A DNA stretch of 64,000 nucleotides from Streptomyces ruber (lineage in GTDB: Bacteria; Actinomycetota; Actinomycetes; Streptomycetales; Streptomycetaceae): assembly GCF_014648075.1 (NCBI RefSeq), contig NZ_BMQK01000004.1, forward strand, positions 314,048-378,047. The letters run 5' to 3'. The notes below the pieces were generated by a model. That model saw nothing but the letters and a program-made list of their open reading frames with translations, was not told the DNA's origin and did not search any database. Position 1 is the stretch's first letter. Each line of letters begins with the position of its first letter. The position numbers and the translations under genes were made by a program. Positions 25,241 to 32,453 of the stretch are shown one piece after another.

Positions 25241-26791
25241 TCAGCTCCCCGTCGGCCGGACGAGCGTGGCGGCCGTGCGCAGCAGGATGCGGACGTCCTG
25301 CCAGAGCGACCAGTCGTCGATGTAGGCGTTGTCGAAGCGGACGCGGTCCTCGATCGAGGTGTCGCCGCGGAGCCCGTGGATCTGGGCGAGCCCGGTGATG
25401 CCGGTCCGCACGCGGTGCCGGGCCGCGTAGCCGGGGTGCGCGTGGCTGAACCTGTGCACGAAGTACGGCCGTTCCGGTCGCGGCCCGACCAGGCTCATGT
25501 CGCCGCGCAGGACGTTCCACAACTGGGGGAGCTCGTCCAGCGAGGTCCGGCGCAGGAAACGGCAGAACGGGCTCATCTCCGGCTCGTCGGCCACGCTCCA
25601 CCGGGTCGCCGCCTCATGGGCGTCGGCCGGACGGTGGGTACGGAACTTCAGCAGGGTGAACGGCAGCCCGTCCCTGCCGGTGCGCTCTTGCCGGAACACC
25701 ACGCCCGGCCCGTCGCTCCACCGCAGCGCCACCGCGGTGACCAGCAGCAGCGGTCCGGCGAGGAGGAGCAGCGCCCCCGCCACGGACACGTCCAGCAGCC
25801 GCTTGCCCCAGGTGCCGCGGCAGGGCGTCACGTCCAGGCGGCGGCACGCGAACCCGGCGAGCCGCTCGCCGTCACGGCCGTACGCCCGCGCCCGCGCCGG
25901 GGCCGACGCGTCCGTGTCCGCGTCCACGTGCCACAGCGCGCACCCCGAGTCGGCCAGCCCCCGCAGCAGCAGCGGCTCGTGCTCGGGACGGGGGTCCGAA
26001 ACGCTCGAGACGCCCAGGACCAGAACGGTCCGTACGCCGTTCTGGACGAGGGCGCGCCGCACCTCCTCGCCGGTGGTCAGCACCGGCAGACCGCCGCCGT
26101 CCCCGGCGGGCCGGCCGGCGACGACCCCCACGGGCCGCAGCCCGCACCCCGGATGGCGCAGGAACGCGGCGGCCACGCGTTGCGCGGCCGCCGCCGGACC
26201 GACCACCAGGGCCGCGCCGGGGCTGCGGACGAGGTCCCGGCGCCGCCGTCCGTGCACGGCGGCGCGGCCCGCGCAGCTCAGCGCCGTCTGCACCGCGCAG
26301 CCGAGGAGCAGGGCCCGTACGGGCAGCGCGTGGTCCGGGGCGTACGCGGCCACGACAGCGGCCAGCGCGCACCAGGCCACCACGATCCGGCCGCACACGG
26401 CGGGCAGTTCGTCCAGTGCCGTGGGCACGGCGGGCGGCCGGTACAGCCGGGCCCGCGCGTTCAGGCAGACGACGGTGAGCAGCAGCCCGGCGACCAGCAG
26501 CGGACGTCCGGGCGTCCGGCTGCCGGTCACCGCCGGGGCGGCGAGCAGTGCGGCGGCCACGTCCGCGGCGAGCAGCGGCCACGTCGAGGACCGCGCCCGT
26601 ACGGAGGGCCACCGGTCGGCCGGAACACCGGCGGCACCGCGGACGGAGCCGCGCGGGGGAACCACGGAGACGGACGTGGTACCTCCGCACTCGTTTCCGG
26701 GGCCAGTGATTTCGGCGGTCCCGGCGGTCCCGGCGGCCCCGGCAGTTCCGGCGGCCCCGGCGGGGGAGGGGACGGTACGTTCCGCGGTCAC
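25241..26791 (-). CDS. Polyprenyl glycosylphosphotransferase initiating exopolysaccharide synthesis
   Basis: A 516-residue WbaP/WcaJ-type enzyme that moves a sugar-1-phosphate from an NDP-sugar to undecaprenyl phosphate, the first committed step. It has an N-terminal half with about four membrane helices (70-190), a Rossmann-like middle part, and a C-terminal catalytic domain from about 330: KRLLDVSVAG, VVFRQERTGRDG, FTLLKFRTH, RRTSLDELPQLWNVLRGDMS, LVGPRP and GITGLAQIHG. Residues 15-27 are an AGAAGTAG repeat. It overlaps the first GT gene by 4 bp. Confidence 0.94.
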   Translation of the reverse strand: MTAERTVPSPAGAAGTAGAAGTAGTAEITGPGNECGGTTSVSVVPPRGSVRGAAGVPADRWPSVRARSSTWPLLAADVAAALLAAPAVTGSRTPGRPLLVAGLLLTVVCLNARARLYRPPAVPTALDELPAVCGRIVVAWCALAAVVAAYAPDHALPVRALLLGCAVQTALSCAGRAAVHGRRRRDLVRSPGAALVVGPAAAAQRVAAAFLRHPGCGLRPVGVVAGRPAGDGGGLPVLTTGEEVRRALVQNGVRTVLVLGVSSVSDPRPEHEPLLLRGLADSGCALWHVDADTDASAPARARAYGRDGERLAGFACRRLDVTPCRGTWGKRLLDVSVAGALLLLAGPLLLVTAVALRWSDGPGVVFRQERTGRDGLPFTLLKFRTHRPADAHEAATRWSVADEPEMSPFCRFLRRTSLDELPQLWNVLRGDMSLVGPRPERPYFVHRFSHAHPGYAARHRVRTGITGLAQIHGLRGDTSIEDRVRFDNAYIDDWSLWQDVRILLRTAATLVRPTGS

Positions 26792-28185
26792 GGGTGGCCG
26801 GCCTTACCGCACGCGGAGTCCCCGGAGGAGACGGGGGAGGCGGAGGAGACGGGGGTCGCGGAGGTCACGGAGGCCCCGGAGGTCGTGGAGGAGGGGAGAC
26901 GCCGCCCGGCCGGTCCGCGGCACGGCGGGACGTCACGGGCCGTACCGCCGGGCACGGCGGGCGGCCCGTGACGCGCCCCCGCCCGCGCGGCGCCCGCCGG
27001 CGCGCGCCGTCCCTCCGGGGCGCCGGCGCCCAGCACCTCCCGGTACACCTCCGTGACCGCCTCCGCCGTGCGCCGTACGTCGTGCGCGGTCAGGACGTGC
27101 CGGCGGCTCTGGCGGCCGAGCGACGCGCGCAACGGCGGGTCGAGCAGCAGCCGGGTGACGGCACGGGCCAGCGCGGTCGGATCCCCGACGGGCACCGGCA
27201 CCCGTCCCGGCGGCAGGCTCTCCCGGGCGCCGTCCACGTCCGTGAGCACGACGGGCCGGCCGCACGCCATGGCCTCGAGCGGCGCCAGCGCCATGCCCTC
27301 CCACCGGGACGGCAGGACGACCAGGTCGGCCGCCCGGTACCAGGGCACGACGTCGTCGACCGCCCCCGCGAACAGCACGCCCTCCCCCGCCCCGGCGAGC
27401 TCCCGCAGCCGCGCGGCGTCCGGCCCGTCGCCGACCAGTACGAGCCGCGCCCCCGGCACCCGCCGCACCACCGAGCCCCAGGCCGTCAGCAGGACGTCCT
27501 GCCCCTTCTGCCGGCACAGCCGCCCGACACACACCACGAGCGGCGCCCGCGCGGGCACCCCGGCGAGCAGCGGAAGCCCGGCCCGTGCCGCCCGTACGGT
27601 CCCCGCCGCCGGGCCCGCGAGGCGGAAGCGCTCCGTGTCGATCCCGTTCGCGATCACCTGCCACCGCGCCCGTACCCCGGCGCGCGCCCCGGTCAGCCGT
27701 TCGGCCTCGCTCACGCACACGACCCGGTCGGCCCACCGCGCCGCCCACCGCTCCCACGTCAGGGCGAGCGCCGCGGTGACGCCGCCGACCGCCTCGAACG
27801 ACCAGGCGTGCGGCTGGTACACGGTCGGGATCCGCCCGCGGACGGCCATCCTCCCGGCCAGTCCCGCCTTGGCGCTGTGCGCGTGCACCAGGTCGGGCCG
27901 CGCCGCGGCGACGATCCGCGCGATCCGGTGCGCCTCGGCGGGCAGCGCGAGCCCGGGTGAACGGGTCGCCCGCCAGCGCCGTACGCCCGCGCCGAGCGCC
28001 CCCAGCGCATGGGCGAGATCGCCGTCGGGGCAGGCGACCGTGACCTGGAAACCCTCGGTGAGCTGCGCCCGTACCAGGTCCGCCACCACCCGGGCCACCC
28101 CACCGTCGGCCGGCTGGGTGATGTGCAGGATGCGCGGCGTGGACGGGAACGGGGGAGGCGACGGAGGCGAGGGAGACAGTGGCAT
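26788..28185 (-). CDS. Glycosyltransferase, GT4 family; first gene of the exopolysaccharide operon
   Basis: A 465-residue GT-B enzyme: N-terminal ILHITQPADGGVARVV, substrate-side HAHSAKAGLAGR, linker VIANGIDTERF, C-domain start CVGRLCRQKGQDVL and donor motif SRWEGMALAPLEAMACG. About 75 extra residues at the C terminus are low-complexity and basic or Ser-rich with no family match that I can see. It is the first gene of eight tightly linked genes (28185 down to 17955) and so lies next to the operon promoter, in the 352-bp gap shared with the chaplin gene. Confidence 0.92.
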   Translation of the reverse strand: MPLSPSPPSPPPFPSTPRILHITQPADGGVARVVADLVRAQLTEGFQVTVACPDGDLAHALGALGAGVRRWRATRSPGLALPAEAHRIARIVAAARPDLVHAHSAKAGLAGRMAVRGRIPTVYQPHAWSFEAVGGVTAALALTWERWAARWADRVVCVSEAERLTGARAGVRARWQVIANGIDTERFRLAGPAAGTVRAARAGLPLLAGVPARAPLVVCVGRLCRQKGQDVLLTAWGSVVRRVPGARLVLVGDGPDAARLRELAGAGEGVLFAGAVDDVVPWYRAADLVVLPSRWEGMALAPLEAMACGRPVVLTDVDGARESLPPGRVPVPVGDPTALARAVTRLLLDPPLRASLGRQSRRHVLTAHDVRRTAEAVTEVYREVLGAGAPEGRRAPAGAARAGARHGPPAVPGGTARDVPPCRGPAGRRLPSSTTSGASVTSATPVSSASPVSSGDSACGKAGHP

Positions 28186-28537
28186 GCGGGTTCCTTGTTC
28201 GCGGACGGCGCCGGGGGCGCGCGTTACTGCTGGGCGTCGTCCACGACGGACGAGCTGTGCCGCACCGCACGGCGGCGGCCCACCACCGCACGGTGCGGCG
28301 GACGACTCGGGGAATGGCGCATGACCGGCGGTGCCCTTTCGCGGTCTGCAGGGAGCGCAACTCTATCCCGCTATGCGTACTTATCGGTGAAACCCGAAAA
28401 TTGTGTCGGCATGCCTAAGATGAGCGTTTGCGTATATCACTCCTTCGGCCGCGCAACCCCGCGCGCGTCCGGGCGTTGATGCCAGCGTCGGGCGCACTGC
28501 CCGGATGTTCTGCGTCAACACCAAGGAGCACTTCTCC
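28186..28537. other. Divergent regulatory region between the exopolysaccharide operon and chpF
   Basis: This 352-bp gap holds the operon promoter (minus, not identified with confidence) and the chpF promoter (plus, 28452-28479). The centre, about 28360-28440, is clearly lower in GC than the flanks (CTATGCGTACTTATCGGTG and GTTTGCGTATATCAC). It is a likely integration point for developmental regulators, which I cannot name. Confidence 0.5.
28452..28479 (+). promoter_or_regulatory. Sigma-BldN-like promoter of chpF
   Basis: CGCAAC (28452-28457), 16 bp, CGTTGA (28474-28479): the best match of the four coat-gene promoters in this window. The predicted leader to the ATG at 28538 is about 50 bases. 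Confidence 0.75.
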
Positions 28538-28777
28538 ATGTCGCGTATCGCGAAGGGCCTGGCCCTGACCTCCGTTGCCGCCGCCGCCGTGGCGGGCACC
28601 GCCGGCGCCGCCGTCGCCGACAGTGGCGCGCAGGGGGCCGCCTCCCACTCGCCGGGTGTGGTGTCGGGCAACGCCATCCAGGTCCCGGTCCATCTCCCGG
28701 TCAACCTTTGCGGGAACTCCATCAACGTCATCGGTCTGCTGAACCCCGCGTTCGGCAACCACTGCCTGAGCGACTGA
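28538..28777 (+). CDS. chpF: Short chaplin
   Basis: A 79-residue short chaplin with a signal peptide of about 28 residues (SRIAKGLALTSVAAAAV, cleavage near AVA-DS) and one chaplin domain: HSPGVVSGNAIQVPVHLPVN, LCGNSINV and GLLNPAFGNHC, with both cysteines. ATG 28538 follows AAGGAG at normal spacing. The chpF name rests on its place next to the exopolysaccharide operon and before the melC genes. It is monocistronic, driven by a sigma-BldN-like promoter. Confidence 0.9.
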   Translation: MSRIAKGLALTSVAAAAVAGTAGAAVADSGAQGAASHSPGVVSGNAIQVPVHLPVNLCGNSINVIGLLNPAFGNHCLSD

Positions 28778-29045
28778 GATCACGGCACACCGCCCGACGC
28801 CGGCCGTCCTTCCCCGTGGGGGGAGGACGGCCGACTCGCGTCCCGCCCCCCGTCATCCCTTCTTCGCCTGTTTTCCTTTTGTCGTGCGGTCGTGCGGAAC
28901 TATTTGTACGAGCGCGCGACGCGCCGTTCCGTCACGCGAAACGGAGGAATTTCCGGGACGCGGGTTTCCGGGGCGACCGGAACTCGTTGTGCAGGGCGCA
29001 GTGGAACATTCCCCGGCGGTGCGAGTCGCCGAAGAGAGGAACACG

Positions 29046-29336
29046 ATGAAAGTACTGAAGGCCGCCGCTGTCGTCGCGGGGTCCGTGGCCATGGTCGGCG
29101 CCGCCACCCCGGCCTTCGCCTTCGACCCGGCGGAGGCGGCGCCCATGAGCCTCACCGGCGCCTGGAACAAGCTCGTGGCGGAACCCATCGACATCTCCCC
29201 GCTGAAGCAGCAGTCGAACGCACTCGACACCGAGAACGAGGACTCGCTGCTGCACAGCGTGAAAAGCGCCACCGCGGCCCTCAATTCGGCCGCCAGTCCG
29301 CTGCAGCTCCTCGGTGGCCTCCCACTTCAGTCCTAA
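29046..29336 (+). CDS. Small secreted protein of unknown function
   Basis: A 96-residue product with a clean signal peptide (KVLKAAAVVAGSVAMVGAA, cleavage near AFA-FD) and a mature part of about 70 residues: MSLTGAWNKLVAEPIDISPL, then a Ser/Asn/Leu-rich helix-like end LLHSVKSATAALNSAASPLQ. It has no cysteine and no chaplin motif. It lies between chpF and the melC operon, in the same direction, with AGAGGA before the ATG. Context suggests a surface-associated role in aerial growth. I do not recognise the family. Confidence 0.82.
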   Translation: MKVLKAAAVVAGSVAMVGAATPAFAFDPAEAAPMSLTGAWNKLVAEPIDISPLKQQSNALDTENEDSLLHSVKSATAALNSAASPLQLLGGLPLQS

Positions 29337-29356
29337 GAATTTTCCAGGGATACGCG

Positions 29357-29872
29357 GTGACCTCGACTGCCACAACTGCCACTGATACACGCACTTTCCG
29401 TCCCGGAGATCTCGGCACGCTCGTCGTCATGGCCTGGACCGGCGGGACACCCGACGGCGACATGCCCCACCTCCTCGCCTATCCCCTGGGAGACGGCGAG
29501 AACGGCCCGGAGACGTCCTCGGCGGCGGTCGGCCGGCTGCTGCGCGACACCGGCCTCGCCACCGGCTCGACCGACGCACGGCCCACCGGCACCGCCGGCC
29601 GGCCGGAGCCGCCGGTGACCCTCCTCGTCGAGGCCGGTCGGGCGGTCGTCACCATGCCGTGCTTCAGCGCCCGGTGCCCCGCTCCGCCGGAGTGGCTCGC
29701 GGCCGTCGCCGAGCGCGGGTACGCCCATCTCCTCGTCGTCACCCGCCCCTGGCCGGAGGCGGCACCCGGCAGGTCCGTCGAGCCCGAGGCGCTGGCCGCG
29801 TTCGCGGGCGCCCCGGAGACGCTGGCCGGTGCCGCCCACGTCATCCTGCCGGCGCGCGGCCCACGCGACTGA
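29357..29872 (+). CDS. DUF5949-like conserved actinobacterial protein
   Basis: A 171-residue cytosolic protein without signal peptide or membrane helix. Its features are GDLGTLVVMAWTGGTPDGDM, LLVEAGRAVVTMPC, PPEWLAAVAERGYAHLL and a C-terminal ALAAFAGAPETLAGAAHV. This pattern fits a Streptomyces family I recall as DUF5949; no function is known. GTG 29357 lies only 20 bp past the stop of the small secreted protein gene, so the two may be co-transcribed. Confidence 0.8.
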   Translation: MTSTATTATDTRTFRPGDLGTLVVMAWTGGTPDGDMPHLLAYPLGDGENGPETSSAAVGRLLRDTGLATGSTDARPTGTAGRPEPPVTLLVEAGRAVVTMPCFSARCPAPPEWLAAVAERGYAHLLVVTRPWPEAAPGRSVEPEALAAFAGAPETLAGAAHVILPARGPRD

Positions 29873-29930
29873 GCGCGGCCGCGGACGGGGGCGGAGCCGC
29901 AACGAGCCACGAGCCACGAGCCGGGAGAGT

Positions 29931-30380
29931 GTGTTGTCCGTCAGCGGAGTGCGGCGCCGGGACGTCGCGCGGGCACTGCTCGCGGCGGCGGCCGCCCTGG
30001 TGTTCGCTCCGGCCGTCACCGCGTCCCGGCCCCGGAACGCGGCACCCGCCGACGACGACGGCGGGTTCGACGAGACGTACGGCGGACGGCGCATCCGCGG
30101 TGTGCCCGCCGCCACGACCGTCACCGCCCCGGCCCGGTGGCAGGTCACCGTGGACGGACGGCCGCTGCACCTGATGCGGCGCGCGGACGGCACGTACCTG
30201 AGCATGGTGGACCACTACCGGTCCTGGCCCACCGCCCTGGAGGCGACGCGCGCCGCCGTCGACGAGATGGGGGCGACGCAGCGGCCGCGTGCCGCCGGCG
30301 CCCCGGCGCGCGGTCCCGGGCCGGGGCGCCGGCGGGGACCCGGACAGCACGGGGGAGACGGTCATGGCGTACACGCGTAA
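29931..30380 (+). CDS. melC1: Tyrosinase copper chaperone/export cofactor MelC1
   Basis: A 149-residue MelC1-type protein that delivers copper to apo-tyrosinase and carries it out through the Tat route. It has a twin-arginine start (GVRRRDVARALLAAAAAL) with cleavage near VTA, then the family core FDETYGGRRIRG, VDGRPLHLMRRADGTYLSMV and DHYRSWPTALEATRAAVDEM. The last 35 residues are Arg/Gly-rich and overlap the tyrosinase start by 17 bp. The start is uncertain: GTG 29931 is only 1 bp from GGGAGAG, TTG 29934 is 4 bp from it, and GTG 29949 is also possible. It is co-transcribed with melC2. Confidence 0.9.
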   Translation: MLSVSGVRRRDVARALLAAAAALVFAPAVTASRPRNAAPADDDGGFDETYGGRRIRGVPAATTVTAPARWQVTVDGRPLHLMRRADGTYLSMVDHYRSWPTALEATRAAVDEMGATQRPRAAGAPARGPGPGRRRGPGQHGGDGHGVHA

Positions 30381-31230
30381 GGACGTCAGCGTGCTGACCC
30401 GCGCGGAGCGGCGCCGGTTCGTCGGCGCGGTGCTCGCGCTCAAACGGCGCGGCGAGTACGACGAGTTCGTGCGCACGCACGTCGACCACTACGTCGCCGA
30501 CGGCGAGACCGGTCTGCGCACCGCCCACATGGCGCCCTCCTTCCTGCCGTGGCACCGCCGGTACCTGCTGGAGTTCGAAGCGGCGCTGCGCCGCGTTGAC
30601 GACTCGGTGACGGTTCCCTACTGGGACTGGACCCGGGACCGTACGACGACGTCGGTGCCCTGGACCGCGGACCTGCTGGGGGGCAACGGGCGCCGCTCGG
30701 ACCGCCAGGTGACGACCGGTCCCTTCGCCTATGCGACCGGGGACTGGACGATCAGGGTGGGGGTCACCGACGTCGAGTACCTCACCCGGGACTTCGGGCA
30801 CCCGCAGCAGCCGGTGGACCTGCCCACGCGCGGCGAGCTCGACGCGGCCCTGGCCGACCCCGTCTACGACTCCGCCCCCTGGGACTCCACGTCCCGCGAG
30901 GGCTTCCGCAACAAGCTGGAGGGCTGGGGGTCCGGGCGGGGCAGTGCGTCCTGGCGCGCCCACAACCGGGTGCACCGCTGGGTCGGCGGCCACATGGTCG
31001 GCGGCGCCTCCGTCAACGATCCCGTCTTCTGGCTGCACCACGCCTTCGTGGACCTCCAGTGGACGCTCTGGCGGCGGCGTCACCCCGGGGCGCGCTACCT
31101 GCCGGCCCGGCCGCCCGGTCCGGCCGGCTCCCAGGAGGGCCTGGTCGTCGCGCGGCACGAGCCCATGCCGCCGTGGGAGGAGACACCCGGCCGGATGGAG
31201 GACGTCGAGGACGTCTACCGGTACGTGTGA
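30364..31230 (+). CDS. melC2: Tyrosinase MelC2
   Basis: A 288-residue type-3 copper monooxygenase that turns tyrosine into DOPA and dopaquinone, the start of melanin. The CuA ligands are His39, His55 (RTAHMAPSFLPWHRR) and His64. The CuB ligands are His200 and His204 (HNRVHRWVGGH) and a His in VFWLHHAFVD. It has no signal peptide of its own, as expected: it leaves the cell bound to MelC1. ATG 30364 follows GGGGGAGACGG and lies inside the end of melC1, so the pair is translationally coupled. It ends at a bidirectional terminator. Confidence 0.96.
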   Translation: MAYTRKDVSVLTRAERRRFVGAVLALKRRGEYDEFVRTHVDHYVADGETGLRTAHMAPSFLPWHRRYLLEFEAALRRVDDSVTVPYWDWTRDRTTTSVPWTADLLGGNGRRSDRQVTTGPFAYATGDWTIRVGVTDVEYLTRDFGHPQQPVDLPTRGELDAALADPVYDSAPWDSTSREGFRNKLEGWGSGRGSASWRAHNRVHRWVGGHMVGGASVNDPVFWLHHAFVDLQWTLWRRRHPGARYLPARPPGPAGSQEGLVVARHEPMPPWEETPGRMEDVEDVYRYV

Positions 31231-31295
31231 CCCGTGGCGGCGACGCGCGCCGCGGGACGCGGCCCGGCCGCGGACGCGACCCCTGTCGCAGGCCG

Positions 31296-31326
31296 GAGCC
31301 CCGGTGACGGAACGTCACCGGGGCTC
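31296..31326. terminator. Bidirectional terminator between melC2 and chpG
   Basis: GAGCCCCGGTGACG (31296-31309) and CGTCACCGGGGCTC (31313-31326) form a perfect 14-bp stem with a GAA loop. It lies 65 bp past melC2 and 35 bp past the convergent chpG stop, followed by CTTCC on the plus strand. Confidence 0.85.
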
Positions 31327-31361
31327 TTCCGCGCCGACCCTGCCGTCGGCGGCTGCGCACG

Positions 31362-31643
31362 TCAGCGGCCGTAGCCACCGGAGTTGTGGTGGCCGTGGTG
31401 GTCGTCCACATCGGCGCAGACGTTGCCGAACACGGGGTTCAGCAGGCCGATGACGTCGATCGAGTTGCCGCAGATGTTGAGCGGCACGTCCAGGGGGATC
31501 TGCAGGACGTCGCCCGACACAATGCCGGGCGACTGGGCGGCCGAGCCCGAGCTGCCCGAGTCGGCCGTCGCGAGGCCGGCGCCGCTGAGCATCACGGCGG
31601 ACGTGCCCAGTGCGACGGCGGCAACCTTCGCCATGCGAGACAT
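31362..31643 (-). CDS. chpG: Short chaplin with a His-rich C-terminal tail
   Basis: A 93-residue short chaplin: signal peptide about 1-28 (SRMAKVAAVALGTSAVML, cleavage near ATA-DS), one chaplin domain with QSPGIVSGD, IPLDVPLNICGNSIDV and GLLNPVFGNVC, both cysteines present. Unlike the other chaplins here it continues past the domain with DVDDHHGHHNSGGYGR, which holds four His. ATG 31643 follows AAGGAG; upstream in-frame ATGs would precede the signal peptide with no ribosome site. A sigma-BldN-like promoter lies at 31697-31724. The chpG name rests on its position next to melC. Confidence 0.9.
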   Translation of the reverse strand: MSRMAKVAAVALGTSAVMLSGAGLATADSGSSGSAAQSPGIVSGDVLQIPLDVPLNICGNSIDVIGLLNPVFGNVCADVDDHHGHHNSGGYGR

Positions 31644-31696
31644 CGCGTTCTCCTTCGTTCGGTGAGCGGGCCGCCCGTACGCGGCCGCACAGCCCT

Positions 31697-31724
31697 TCAA
31701 CGCGCCTGCGGATCTTGGGTCACG
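31697..31724 (-). promoter_or_regulatory. Sigma-BldN-like promoter of chpG
   Basis: On the minus strand CGTGAC, a 16-bp spacer and CGTTGA, about 53 bp upstream of the ATG. It has the same form as the rdlB, rdlA and chpF promoters. Confidence 0.72.
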
Positions 31725-32025
31725 GCGTTTGGTCGTGATCACCCCAATTGAACCGCGTTCTCCGGGTTTCCCTGGGTTGTCCCGGCAGGGCGCGGAGCCC
31801 GAAAGGCCCGTCGGGCCCGTAAGGTGCGGGGAAGCCGTCCGGCCGAGGTCCGCGGCGCGGCCGACGGGACGGCGCGACCGCCACCGCGTCCGGCGCCCCG
31901 TCCGAAGTTGTCCTGATCTGCCCGGAGCGCCCTCTTCCGTGCAGGGGTGTCCCCCCGGCCCGATGACCTTCGGCCAAGCTTGCGCGCGGCCCGGCCGCAG
32001 GTCCCCTCACCCTGTCCGGCCAGCG

Positions 32026-32050
32026 AAAAAGCCCTCCGCGGAGGAGGGCT
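32026..32050 (-). terminator. Intrinsic terminator of tRNA-Arg
   Basis: On the minus strand AGCCCTCC, a 5-nt loop and GGAGGGCT are followed by TTTTCGC. It lies 21 bp beyond the tRNA 3' end and is one of the few U-tract terminators in the window. Confidence 0.85.
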
Positions 32051-32070
32051 GGACGCCGAACGGGCGGCGG

Positions 32071-32143
32071 CGCCCCCGGCAGGACTCGAACCTGCGGCCA
32101 AGCGCTTAGAAGGCGCCTGCTCTATCCACTGAGCTACGGGGGC
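32071..32143 (-). tRNA. tRNA-Arg (anticodon UCU)
   Basis: A 73-nt cloverleaf on the minus strand. The acceptor stem is GCCCCCG/CGGGGGC with discriminator G, the D-arm region is TAGCTCAGTGGATAGAGCA, the anticodon loop is CTTCTAA with anticodon TCT, and the T-arm is GCAGGTTCGAATCCTGC. CCA is not encoded. It decodes AGA (and AGG by wobble), rare codons in Streptomyces. Confidence 0.96.
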
Positions 32144-32453
32144 CAGGTGTGGTGGCCTGTGTCGTGGTGCCCGGGTGTGGGCTGATCCGTGACGTTGCCG
32201 GGGACAAGGATAGGGCTCCCCGGTCCTCGACCCTGTTGCTTCCCCTCCGTGGCTCAATGTGGAGGTTCGGTGAAGCGGTCCTGATAATCGCAGGCAGGTA
32301 CGAATCGTGCATCGCTTTTGGCGCCCCGGGCCACGGGTGTTGTGCACTCGTTATGCCTGCGTCCCAGTAGTCCCTTCCGTCCCTTGTGTTCTGTCGGCGC
32401 GCTGACGTGTACATATGCTTCAGAATCCCGCCAAAATTGGGCATTCTTCGCGT
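32144..32453. other. Divergent region between tRNA-Arg and dynA
   Basis: This 310-bp gap holds the tRNA promoter (minus) and the dynA promoter (plus). On the plus strand TGATAAT at 32282-32288 is the best -10-like box, with a weak TGGAGG 17 bp upstream. The last 60 bases before dynA are relatively AT-rich (ATATGCTTCAG, CCAAAATTGGGCATTC). I see no ribosome site here. Confidence 0.45.

Larger units (their letters stand above)
31644..32070. other. Intergenic region between chpG and tRNA-Arg
   Basis: This 427-bp gap holds the chpG promoter (31697-31724) and, at the right, the tRNA terminator (32026-32050). Between about 31740 and 32020 I see no gene with supporting codon bias or ribosome site, and no integrase or attachment-site repeat beside the tRNA. 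Confidence 0.6.

Noticed and set aside
31644..31742. Upstream in-frame ATG for chpG giving a 126-residue protein
   Set aside because: It would place 33 residues before the signal peptide, has no ribosome site and would include the predicted promoter.
32026..32143. Integration (att) site at tRNA-Arg
   Set aside because: No integrase, excisionase or direct repeat of the tRNA 3' end is found nearby; flanking genes are core Streptomyces genes.
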